Of a stretch of 10,729 nucleotides of DNA, positions 1 through 5,928 are shown in pieces (the stretch's first letter is position 1; each line of letters opens with the position of its first letter). Under the pieces are notes generated by a model. That model was not told where the DNA came from. It did no database searches and saw only the letters and a list, made by a program, of their open reading frames with translations. A program made the position numbers and the translations under genes. Source of the DNA: Chitinophagales bacterium (GTDB lineage Bacteria; Bacteroidota; Bacteroidia; Chitinophagales; UBA8649). The stretch is taken from assembly GCA_016777395.1 (NCBI GenBank), contig JADHRO010000051.1, positions 1 through 10,729 of the forward strand, read 5' to 3'.

Positions 1-342
1 CTCTATTTTTGCTCCAAGCTGGCTCAAAGCATAGAATAATGTATTCATGGGGCGTTCTCGCATTCGTTGATCACCATCTAAAATAGAGTCACTTTTTTTA
101 GTGGCTAGGTAGGCGCATAGAAACCTTGCTGCTGTTCCTGCTATTCCAATATTTTTACTTAAACTATTTTCTTTAATTACAGTAATAAGTATTTCAGTAT
201 CAGATGCTTTAGATAAATTATTTAGGGGTATATGAACTTCGCTCAAAGCTTGAATAATAAGTGCTCGATTGCTAATGCTTTTGGAAGCAGGCAAGTTAAT
301 TTCAGGCGCTAAATTTATTATCTCTTCGTATCGTAACAACAA
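1..342 (-). CDS. aroA: 3-phosphoshikimate 1-carboxyvinyltransferase (EPSP synthase), N-terminal part, cut by window edge
   Basis: Sixth step of the shikimate pathway: transfers the enolpyruvyl group of PEP to shikimate-3-phosphate in the cytosol. About 114 codons are visible; the rest lies left of base 1. Translating the minus strand gives the substrate-binding signature LPASKSISNRALII (about residues 17-30 from the start chosen here), then GTAARFLCAYLA (69-80) and DGDQRMRERP (89-98). These correspond to the LPGSKS, NAGTAMRP and GEPRMKERP regions of the family. The start is a problem. The frame is open back to a TGA at 432-430 but holds no ATG or GTG. In-frame TTG codons lie at 378-376, 342-340 and 339-337. 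I chose 342 because it puts the LPASKS motif at residue 17, close to its position in E. coli AroA. The family call is very secure, the start is not. It is divergent from trmL, and aroB lies nearby but in a separate transcript. Confidence 0.9.
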   Translation of the reverse strand, partial: MLLRYEEIINLAPEINLPASKSISNRALIIQALSEVHIPLNNLSKASDTEILITVIKENSLSKNIGIAGTAARFLCAYLATKKSDSILDGDQRMRERPMNTLFYALSQLGAKIE

Positions 343-443
343 GGCTAAACTTTTAAATTGAATAAGACGAATATACAAATCATGTGGCTCTTTTAAGGCT
401 ATAATTACACAACTTTGTTTAGCTTTATTTCAATTATTAAAAT

Positions 444-902
444 ATGGCATTAAATATTGTACTGATTGAACCCGAAATCCCCAATAATACGGGGAACATC
501 GGGCGCTTATGTTTGGCGGTTGGCGCTAAGTTGCATTTGGTTAAGCCTTATGGTTTCGAATTAAGTGACTCAAGATTAAAGCGCGCGGGCTTGGATTATT
601 GGAAACACATCGAGGTTCAAGAATATGGAAATATGGAATCATTTTTCAGGATAAATCAGACAAAGCCAATGGTTTATTTTTCTAGTCATGGCAAAAAAGA
701 CTTTTGGGACATTCCATTTGAAGCAGACATGTTTTTGGTATTTGGGAAAGAATCGAAAGGTTTAGGAGCTGATGTGCTTGAAAAAAATCTTGAAAACACC
801 TACAAAATCCCCCTACATAGCAAGGAGATTAGAAGTTTGAATTTGGCAAATGCTGTCGGCATTGTGGCTTATGAGGGTATGCGTCAATTACGAGGCCATT
901 GA
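444..902 (+). CDS. trmL: tRNA (cytidine/uridine(34)-2'-O)-methyltransferase TrmL
   Basis: SPOUT-superfamily enzyme that uses S-adenosylmethionine to 2'-O-methylate the wobble nucleotide 34 of certain leucine tRNAs (family knowledge from E. coli TrmL/YibK). The 152-aa protein is nearly the usual length (about 155) and is a stand-alone catalytic domain. Visible signatures are PEIPNNTGNIGRLC near the N-terminus (residues 10-23), VFGKESKGLG (99-108), and the C-terminal trefoil-knot motif RSLNLANAVGIVAYEGMRQL (130-149), which supplies the cofactor-binding knot and dimer surface. The ATG at 444 gives a conventional N-terminus (MALNIVLIEPEIP), so the start is well supported. The gene is divergent from aroA and runs tail-to-tail into aroB with only 4 nt between stop codons. 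No terminator fits there, so the two transcripts probably overlap at their 3' ends. Confidence 0.95.
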   Translation: MALNIVLIEPEIPNNTGNIGRLCLAVGAKLHLVKPYGFELSDSRLKRAGLDYWKHIEVQEYGNMESFFRINQTKPMVYFSSHGKKDFWDIPFEADMFLVFGKESKGLGADVLEKNLENTYKIPLHSKEIRSLNLANAVGIVAYEGMRQLRGH

Positions 903-906
903 GGCT

Positions 907-1914
907 TTAATTCATAGCAATTTGTAAAATTTCATCTGGAGATAAGCTTACATTATTTTGTGCTTGCCCCAACTGGCCAAGTAGAGAGAAATTGATTCCT
1001 TTCGAGTTATTTTTTTTGTCATTTTCACATCGATCAATTAAGCTAGTTATATAACTTGGGCTAAGCTTGACTTGTCCATATATTTTGGATAGATCTTGTA
1101 TGATGTTTGTTGCAAGCTGACTATCTAATCCAGCATAAAGCACGGATAACTTCAACTCTAAAATCATTCCAAGAGCAACTGCCTCACCATGCAGTAGATC
1201 TTCTCCTTCAATTAGTGCGAGACTCTCTATAGCATGACCCATTGTATGACCGAAGTTTAAAGATTTTCTTATGCCCTTTTCGTAAGGGTCATGCTTCACG
1301 ATTTTATCTTTTATGCTTATCGATTCTTTTATTAATGCTAGATCAGGCTTTAATACTTCTAAACAAGACTTGAAATGCGCTTCATTTGCAATAAGTCCGT
1401 GTTTTAGCATCTCAGCTTTTCCGCTAAGTAACAGTCTTGATGATAGTGTATGAAGAAATATGGGGTCAACAAAAATGGCATGTGGAGATGTGAAACTTCC
1501 AATCATATTTTTTTGCTGCATAAAATCAATACCTGTTTTGCCCCCAATGCTGGCATCAACCATAGCGAGTAAGGTAGTTGGAATATTGATAAATCGGATT
1601 CCTCGTTTGAAAGTAGAAGCACAAAATCCGCCCATATCGCCTATTACTCCTCCACCTAAATTTATTAGTAATGCTTGTCTGTCAGCTTTATACTTTAGCA
1701 AGTCAGCCCATATTGATTGACAACTATGAATAGTTTTGTTTTTTTCACCGCTTTCTATCTGTATGATTTGTGCTTGATCAATATTAAGTATAGGGTAACA
1801 ATCGGACAAGGTATTTTCATCGACTAGTATAAAAAGCTTGGAATAACTCTCTCGCTGAAGAAAATTTATTAAGCTTTCATTAATATTTCCATAATATAGC
1901 GTCGAATTATTCAT
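907..1914 (-). CDS. aroB: 3-dehydroquinate synthase
   Basis: Second step of the shikimate pathway: NAD- and metal-dependent conversion of DAHP to 3-dehydroquinate in the cytosol. The 335-aa product is slightly shorter than the usual 350-365. Signatures in order are SGEKNKT (about 55-61), the nucleotide-binding GGGVIGDMGGFCAST (87-101), IPTTLLAMVDASIGGKTGID (111-130), and the probable metal ligands Glu168 (GKAEMLKHGLI), His223 (NFGHTMGHAIES) and His242 (LLHGEAVALGM). All key residues appear to be present, so the enzyme should be active. The ATG at 1914-1912 overlaps the end of the upstream ABM-domain gene by 8 nt (arrangement ATGAATAA), which suggests translational coupling. It is the last gene of the minus-strand operon starting at 2477. 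Confidence 0.96.
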   Translation of the reverse strand: MNNSTLYYGNINESLINFLQRESYSKLFILVDENTLSDCYPILNIDQAQIIQIESGEKNKTIHSCQSIWADLLKYKADRQALLINLGGGVIGDMGGFCASTFKRGIRFINIPTTLLAMVDASIGGKTGIDFMQQKNMIGSFTSPHAIFVDPIFLHTLSSRLLLSGKAEMLKHGLIANEAHFKSCLEVLKPDLALIKESISIKDKIVKHDPYEKGIRKSLNFGHTMGHAIESLALIEGEDLLHGEAVALGMILELKLSVLYAGLDSQLATNIIQDLSKIYGQVKLSPSYITSLIDRCENDKKNNSKGINFSLLGQLGQAQNNVSLSPDEILQIAMN

Positions 1915-2194
1915 ATTTTTCTAGTGACCAAGCTTGAGGCTTATCTGCGAATTTCAGTTTTACCTTTGACCATATTTTTTGAAAAAAATCAGATTCTCTA
2001 TACAATTCCAATGCATTTTCATCTTTCCAATGACTGTAGGTGAAAAAAATATTAGTATGAGTTTTGTCTCTTAATAAACTGAGGTGTGAGCATCCTTTAA
2101 ATCCTGCAATGAATTTTTTTTGTTGTTCAAAAATATCCAAAAAATTTGATATTTCTTCGTACTTAAATGTCAATTTTACGATTCTTACTATCAT
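1907..2194 (-). CDS. small ABM-domain (antibiotic biosynthesis monooxygenase-like) protein
   Basis: A 95-aa protein that reads as a single dimeric alpha/beta-barrel domain of the ABM type. It opens with a beta-strand (MIVRIVKLTFK), has a central strand pair (GCSHLSLLRDKTHTNIFFTYSHW), and then the characteristic block with HWKDENALELYRESDFF and a Trp, ending PQAWSLEKYE. Members include small monooxygenases and heme-binding proteins, but many are uncharacterised and no substrate can be inferred here. The frame continues upstream to an ATG at 2242. I chose the ATG at 2194 because the domain begins exactly there, the 16 extra residues look unlike the family, and the longer form would overlap the previous gene by 38 nt. 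With this start the gap to the upstream gene is 10 nt. The stop overlaps the aroB start by 8 nt, so it is very likely co-translated with aroB. Confidence 0.85.
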   Translation of the reverse strand: MIVRIVKLTFKYEEISNFLDIFEQQKKFIAGFKGCSHLSLLRDKTHTNIFFTYSHWKDENALELYRESDFFQKIWSKVKLKFADKPQAWSLEKYE

Positions 2195-2204
2195 TTTATT
2201 CGCT

Positions 2205-2477
2205 TTACAAATCATCAAACTTAAGCTGAGAAATTTTACCATAAAACGCCAACGACTTATCGCTCAAGGCACTTAAATCAATCTTCAACTTAGAAATTAT
2301 CTCCAACATGGTACTGACTTTGGCTTCCGTTTGAAAATATTTATTTATGATAACAACTTTACGCTCTTCTAGGACACAATAACCTGAGTTGAAATTACCT
2401 TTTTCATAACGCACGATGTACCCGGATTCTTCCAAGAAATTTTCTGCTTTTTTTAAGGCGGTAGAGTTGAGTTTCAT
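2205..2477 (-). CDS. conserved-looking hypothetical protein, 90 aa
   Basis: I do not recognise a characterised family. The 90-aa product is soluble, with no signal peptide or membrane segment. An N-terminal helix (STALKKAENFLEESG) is followed by an apparent beta-hairpin core with many aromatic residues and glycines (YIVRYEKGNFNSGYCVLEER, then KVVIINKYF). A helical stretch follows (EAKVSTMLEIISKLKID), then an acidic tail ending in KFDDL. Codon use and composition match its neighbours, and the ATG at 2477 is the first in frame. It is the first gene of a three-gene operon with the ABM-domain protein (10 nt downstream) and aroB. Its promoter must lie in the short region 2478-2578 shared with the divergent beta-barrel gene. 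The call as a real gene rests on operon fit and protein-like composition. The function is unknown. Confidence 0.75.
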   Translation of the reverse strand: MKLNSTALKKAENFLEESGYIVRYEKGNFNSGYCVLEERKVVIINKYFQTEAKVSTMLEIISKLKIDLSALSDKSLAFYGKISQLKFDDL

Positions 2478-2511
2478 TGATTTGACCTTAGGGTTAATCC
2501 TTAATAAGAAT

Positions 2512-2558
2512 AAAAGTAAGATTTCTTGAAACCAAAGTATCTTTTTTAGCTTACTTTT
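2512..2558. repeat. 9-bp inverted repeat in a divergent promoter region
   Basis: AAAAGTAAG at 2512-2520 is perfectly inverted as CTTACTTTT at 2550-2558, with 29 bases between the arms. The right arm overlaps the predicted plus-strand -7 element (TACTTTTG, 2552-2559). The left arm, read on the minus strand, gives TACTTTTA (2518-2511), one base off the same consensus and about 34 nt upstream of the 90-aa gene's start. The symmetry may simply reflect two back-to-back -7 boxes, or it may be a binding site for a dimeric regulator. No good minus-strand -33 TTG is found at normal spacing (one at 2535-2533 is only 14 nt away). Confidence 0.4.
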
Positions 2559-2559
2559 G
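2526..2559 (+). promoter_or_regulatory. Bacteroidota-type sigma-70 promoter for the beta-barrel/DinB operon
   Basis: A -33 TTG at 2526-2528 and a -7 TACTTTTG at 2552-2559 match the Bacteroidota consensus TTG ... TAnnTTTG. The 23-nt spacer is at the long end of the known range. Transcription would start around 2565, giving a very short, A-rich leader of about 14 nt before the ATG at 2579. No Shine-Dalgarno motif is present, as is usual in this phylum. Confidence 0.6.
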
Positions 2560-2578
2560 AGTAGTAAATTTTAAGAAA

Positions 2579-3202
2579 ATGAAAAAAGTAATTGTTTGGT
2601 GTTTGCTTGTTTTACCAATTCTCCTAAGTGCTCAAGGAGTAAGCCCAGCTGGTAAGCAGCTCTTTGTTGGGTACTTAGCCGCAGGAATGAATGTTACTCA
2701 GATAGCTGGGGATATCATGGCTGGGTATCGAAAAGTAGGAGGAAATGCTGGCGTGGGCGCATATATTATGTATAAACCACAGTTTTCAAACAGCATAGAG
2801 TTAAGTTATTCAATGAAGGGGAGCCAAGAAAATTTCAAGAACAATAATCCATTAAATTTTAAAAAGTTTAGTTTCGATTATGTTGAAATACCGGTGTTAT
2901 TCAATTATCATGAAGCTGATATTGCTATTTTTCATGCAGGGGCTACTTTTGGGCGCTTGATTCGCTATAATATCAACCAATCGGGAGGATTGACGCTGCC
3001 CGATGACCCCAAAAAATGGGACTTTGCGGCAACCCTAGGGATGACTTTTCTTGTAAAGGATCGTTTTGGTTTAAATTTCAAGGCAAACTTTTCTTTGAAT
3101 AGCTTATGGGAACTAGCTGTTGCAAGTTCTCGTGCAAGAAGAGGCGGTTGGTATCATAATACACTTGCATTTCGGTTTATTTATTTGTTTAAACCCAAGT
3201 AA
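2579..3202 (+). CDS. PorT-family outer-membrane beta-barrel protein
   Basis: A 207-aa exported protein. Residues 1-19 form a clear signal peptide (MKK, then a hydrophobic core, ending LLSAQG), with cleavage likely near SA-Q. The mature part consists of alternating amphipathic strands typical of small 8-stranded outer-membrane barrels of the PorT / OMP_b-brl type. Features include GYLAAGMNVTQIAGD at the first strand, GAYIMYKPQFSNSIELSYSMKG, DYVEIPVLFNYH, and a terminal strand ending in aromatic residues (LAFRFIYLFKPK). PorT itself functions in the type IX secretion system, but many paralogues of this fold have unknown roles, so I assign only the family. It is the first gene after the promoter at 2526-2559, and the DinB-like gene follows 2 nt downstream. 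The start at 2579 is fixed by the signal peptide. Confidence 0.85.
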   Translation: MKKVIVWCLLVLPILLSAQGVSPAGKQLFVGYLAAGMNVTQIAGDIMAGYRKVGGNAGVGAYIMYKPQFSNSIELSYSMKGSQENFKNNNPLNFKKFSFDYVEIPVLFNYHEADIAIFHAGATFGRLIRYNINQSGGLTLPDDPKKWDFAATLGMTFLVKDRFGLNFKANFSLNSLWELAVASSRARRGGWYHNTLAFRFIYLFKPK

Positions 3203-3204
3203 GT

Positions 3205-3729
3205 ATGAAAATAGGGATACCCGAATCTATGGATTCGAGCAAGTATTATACGAGATACCTCAGTCTAGCTAGTGGGAATGATTTGCTTGCTGAATTATAT
3301 AATATTTCAAGTTTAACGCTTTTTGAGCTTAATAAACTTCAGGATGGGGATCTTCAATTCGCTTATGCAGAAAATAAATGGTCTATAGGTATTTTACTTC
3401 AACATATCTGCGATGCGGAAAGGGTCTATGCATATCGAGCTTTACGCTTCCTTCGTGGGGATACTAGTGAAGTACCAGGATTCGATGAGGATTTTTTTGC
3501 CCAAGGAAGTTTAGGCTACAAAACTGTTCCCCATTTTGTTGAGGAGTACACGGCGGTTAGATCAGCAACAGTGCACTTGTTTTTAAATAGTAATTTAGAC
3601 AATCTTGACTTAAAGGGAAATGCTAACGGGATGCAGTTCACTCCGAGAGAGTTAGGTTGGCTAGCAGTAGGCCACAATCGACATCATTTAAATATTCTTC
3701 AAGAACGCTACTTGCCAAGATTGCAGTAG
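3205..3729 (+). CDS. DinB-like four-helix-bundle putative metal-dependent protein
   Basis: A 174-aa cytosolic protein of the DinB / YfiT superfamily. These are four-helix bundles that bind a divalent metal through three histidines; characterised relatives include bacillithiol and mycothiol S-transferases, though most are uncharacterised. The probable metal ligands are His67 (KWSIGILLQHICDAER) plus His157 and His161 in the C-terminal GHNRHHLNIL (HxxxH spacing). The family's conserved features N/KWS, LQH..D.ER and GH..HH.N.L.ER are all visible, so it should be a functional metal binder. No signal peptide is present. The ATG lies 2 nt after the stop of the beta-barrel gene (TAAGTATG), so the two are certainly co-transcribed. 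The pairing of an exported barrel with a cytosolic DinB protein has no obvious functional logic. Confidence 0.88.
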   Translation: MKIGIPESMDSSKYYTRYLSLASGNDLLAELYNISSLTLFELNKLQDGDLQFAYAENKWSIGILLQHICDAERVYAYRALRFLRGDTSEVPGFDEDFFAQGSLGYKTVPHFVEEYTAVRSATVHLFLNSNLDNLDLKGNANGMQFTPRELGWLAVGHNRHHLNILQERYLPRLQ

Positions 3730-3865
3730 GCTTAAATTTAACTAAGGTCACCCATAATTGTAAGCCATAAAAAATCTTCGAATTCGACTAATTTATCAAC
3801 TCAATCACTAGCGACGGTAATGATTTTTATACTTTGTTTCTGCGCTGATTTGATATTTGGCATGT

Positions 3866-5101
3866 CTAAGTCAATTCCATTACTGTTACTTCTGGTAAGA
3901 TACCTACTCGTCCAGGGTAACCCAAATTTCCAAAACCGCGATTGACATAGATGTATTGGTCACCTTTTTGGTATAAACCCGCCCATTGTTTGTAAATATA
4001 TTGGGAAGGGCTCCACTTCAACCACTTGGTTTCTATTCCGAACTGAAAGCCGTGCGTATGCCCTGCGAGTGTTAAATCAATATCTGTGAATGCCTTATTA
4101 ATTTCATGATCCCAATGACTAGGATCGTGGCTCATAAGAATTTTACAACTCGATGGATCTAGTCCTTCACTTGCTTTTCCTAAGTCTCCATGACTTACAA
4201 AACGTGCATTAGAACTTGTATTTTCTACACCGATTAAGTCGATATGCTGCCCATTAATCTCAATACGTCGATTTTCATTTCGCAATAAATGCCACCCCAT
4301 ATCTTTATGTACTTTCAAAAACTTTTCGAAGTTAATTGCTTTTTCAGGAGTCATGTCACGTCCGAAGGCATAGTCTCCATAATCATGATTACCCAATACG
4401 GAAAAAACGCCATGTTTGGCCTTTAATTTGGCAAAAATGGGCTTGTATAAGTCCATTTCTTCTGCCATATCATTAACGAGGTCACCGGTAAACAAGATTA
4501 AATCGGGATTGAGGGCATTGATTTTTTCAATTGCACTTGCTATCGGTTTGGTTTGATTAAAACTTCCCGCATGAATATCTGAAAGTTGAATGATCTTGAA
4601 ACCTTTGAAGTTAGAAGGTAGTTTTTTCAAACTCACTTGGACTTTATGAAATTGATAATTGTAGGCATTCCTGAGCATCCCGTAGGTCAAAACAACTAAA
4701 GGAGCAAACGCAGAAAATAGAGCAATATGACTGATGAATTTACGCCTACTATCAAAACTTACATTGGATTGACTGCTAAATAAATTGTCGAATCCGAATC
4801 TGAGGGTCCGAAAAAGATCCTCACCAAAAAGCCAAAATATGGCAAGTAATTTAGAAATTAAACCCAGAAAGAAAAAAGCTGCCGTGAGCTTTCTTAAAAA
4901 ATTTGGAATATTCTGAAGTCCGAATAGGGCTGTAACCACAATACTCATCAAAAGATAAAAAGTAACTGACCAAAAGATGATCCCAATGATTTTGCCCAAT
5001 GTTGTGTTAAAGGGAAATGCAACGCGCAATGCCTGATAGGAGTATAGATCAATTGCTAGAACTGCCAATGCTATAACGGTAAAAAATAGTACTTCTTTCA
5101 T
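3866..5101 (-). CDS. membrane-anchored metallophosphoesterase (YaeI/YkuE-like)
   Basis: A 411-aa protein with an N-terminal membrane domain and a C-terminal calcineurin-like phosphoesterase domain. Hydrophobic segments lie at about residues 3-20, 36-60, 72-93 and 123-141. The catalytic domain starts near 165 and carries all the di-metal motifs: LSDIHAGS (Asp175, His177), FTGDLVND (Asp207), GNHD (237-240), SHD (His325) and AGHTHGFQFG (GHTH 347-350). Relatives with this layout include YaeI-type enzymes, for which activity on lipid head groups or phosphodiesters has been proposed; the substrate here is unknown. The catalytic part lies after the last hydrophobic segment and could face either side of the membrane. 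The ATG at 5101 opens directly into the first membrane segment. It is a single gene, convergent with the DinB-like gene, with the peroxiredoxin terminator upstream. I see no convincing promoter between 5102 and 5233. Confidence 0.9.
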   Translation of the reverse strand: MKEVLFFTVIALAVLAIDLYSYQALRVAFPFNTTLGKIIGIIFWSVTFYLLMSIVVTALFGLQNIPNFLRKLTAAFFFLGLISKLLAIFWLFGEDLFRTLRFGFDNLFSSQSNVSFDSRRKFISHIALFSAFAPLVVLTYGMLRNAYNYQFHKVQVSLKKLPSNFKGFKIIQLSDIHAGSFNQTKPIASAIEKINALNPDLILFTGDLVNDMAEEMDLYKPIFAKLKAKHGVFSVLGNHDYGDYAFGRDMTPEKAINFEKFLKVHKDMGWHLLRNENRRIEINGQHIDLIGVENTSSNARFVSHGDLGKASEGLDPSSCKILMSHDPSHWDHEINKAFTDIDLTLAGHTHGFQFGIETKWLKWSPSQYIYKQWAGLYQKGDQYIYVNRGFGNLGYPGRVGILPEVTVMELT

Positions 5102-5233
5102 ATTGTTTTTTGTCTTCAGGAGAGGGTTTTAAATGCTCAGTGGCTTCCCCAAAGTGATTCAATTCATATGGTCAAGCTTGCTAAAAAAAATCCGGGCAAT
5201 TCATATTCCATCCCAAAATCAACTGCATATTCT

Positions 5234-5279
5234 TTAAAAAAAGCCATTCTGTTCGAAAAATCGAAGCAAGAATGGCTTT
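5234..5279 (-). terminator. rho-independent terminator of the peroxiredoxin gene
   Basis: Perfect 11-bp stem: AAAGCCATTCT at 5240-5250 pairs with AGAATGGCTTT at 5269-5279. The 18-nt loop contains a further TTCG/CGAA mini-stem (5252-5255 with 5262-5265). Read on the minus strand, the stem begins 19 nt after the peroxiredoxin stop and runs into a T-rich tract (5240-5234), the classic intrinsic terminator arrangement. It isolates the peroxiredoxin from the downstream metallophosphoesterase gene. Confidence 0.9.
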
Positions 5280-5298
5280 GATATTTATTTTACAAAGA

Positions 5299-5928
5299 CT
5301 AGTGATTTGATAGGTAATCTGCAACACCATCAGAAGTTTCCGTCATAGCATCATCTCCTTCATTCCAGTTAGCAGGGCAAACTTCACCATATTTTTGATT
5401 GTGCGCTAATGCATCAATCACCCTTAAGGCTTCATTTACATTTCTCCCTAGAGGTAAGTCATTAATTAGCTCATGTCTTACCTTTCCTTCTTCATCAATC
5501 AAAAACAATCCTCTGTATGCTACTGGTTCACCTTCGAATCCCCAGTTTCCATCTTCGTCCCAAGTGTATTCGCCTGCAAGAACTCCGTAGTTCATAGCAA
5601 TTGTTTTGTCAAAATCAGCTACTATTGGATACACAACACTTTGAATTCCTCCTTGATCTTTAGGTGTGTTTAACCATGCCCAATGCGAAAAATGAGAATC
5701 AACAGAACAACCCACAACTGCAACGCCTCTTTTCTCAAATTCTTCAAGCTTTTCTTGGAATGCTAACAATTCTGTTGGGCACACAAAAGTAAAATCCCTT
5801 GGATAGAAAAAAAGTACTACTTTTTTCTTTCCAATAAACTGTTCTAAAGAAAAATCATCTTGAAATTCTCCACCGTTTACAACAGCAGTGGCACTAAATT
5901 TTGGTGCTTTTTTTCCTACTAATCCCAT
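5299..5928 (-). CDS. typical 2-Cys peroxiredoxin (AhpC/Prx1 family)
   Basis: Thiol peroxidase that reduces hydrogen peroxide, alkyl hydroperoxides and possibly peroxynitrite in the cytosol. The 209-aa protein has the active-site signature FYPRDFTFVCPTE with peroxidatic Cys50, and the resolving Cys184 in GEVCPANW, as in typical 2-Cys enzymes that work as dimers or decamers. Two features of sensitive eukaryotic-type enzymes differ. The GGLG motif reads GGIQ, and the C-terminus ends in YLSNH rather than with a YF motif, which suggests resistance to overoxidation (inference). There is also an acidic, Trp-containing segment (about 121-134, AGEYTWDEDGNWGF) where many homologues have a shorter loop. 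The reducing partner is not encoded here. The start at 5928 gives MGLVGKKAPKFSA, normal for the family. It is monocistronic, with its own terminator and a long upstream region. Confidence 0.96.
   Translation of the reverse strand: MGLVGKKAPKFSATAVVNGGEFQDDFSLEQFIGKKKVVLFFYPRDFTFVCPTELLAFQEKLEEFEKRGVAVVGCSVDSHFSHWAWLNTPKDQGGIQSVVYPIVADFDKTIAMNYGVLAGEYTWDEDGNWGFEGEPVAYRGLFLIDEEGKVRHELINDLPLGRNVNEALRVIDALAHNQKYGEVCPANWNEGDDAMTETSDGVADYLSNH

Noticed and set aside
1460..1720. Open frame of 86 codons on the plus strand within aroB
   Set aside because: It is antisense to a strongly supported aroB frame, and its protein is rich in Pro/Ile/Ser with no recognisable domain.
2195..2242. Longer N-terminus of the ABM-domain protein from the ATG at 2242
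   Set aside because: The 16 added residues do not resemble the family and would overlap the upstream gene by 38 nt. The ATG at 2194 starts exactly at the domain.
2064..2276. Open frame of 70 codons on the plus strand
   Set aside because: It is antisense to the ABM-domain gene and the 90-aa gene, lacks a promoter, and has low-complexity composition.
3778..3787. 10-bp perfect palindrome TCGAATTCGA between convergent genes
   Set aside because: Too short to be a terminator, no T tract follows, and no binding-site context is apparent; probably chance.
5399..5673. Two overlapping plus-strand open frames (63 and 66 codons)
   Set aside because: Both are antisense to the peroxiredoxin gene and have no protein-like features.
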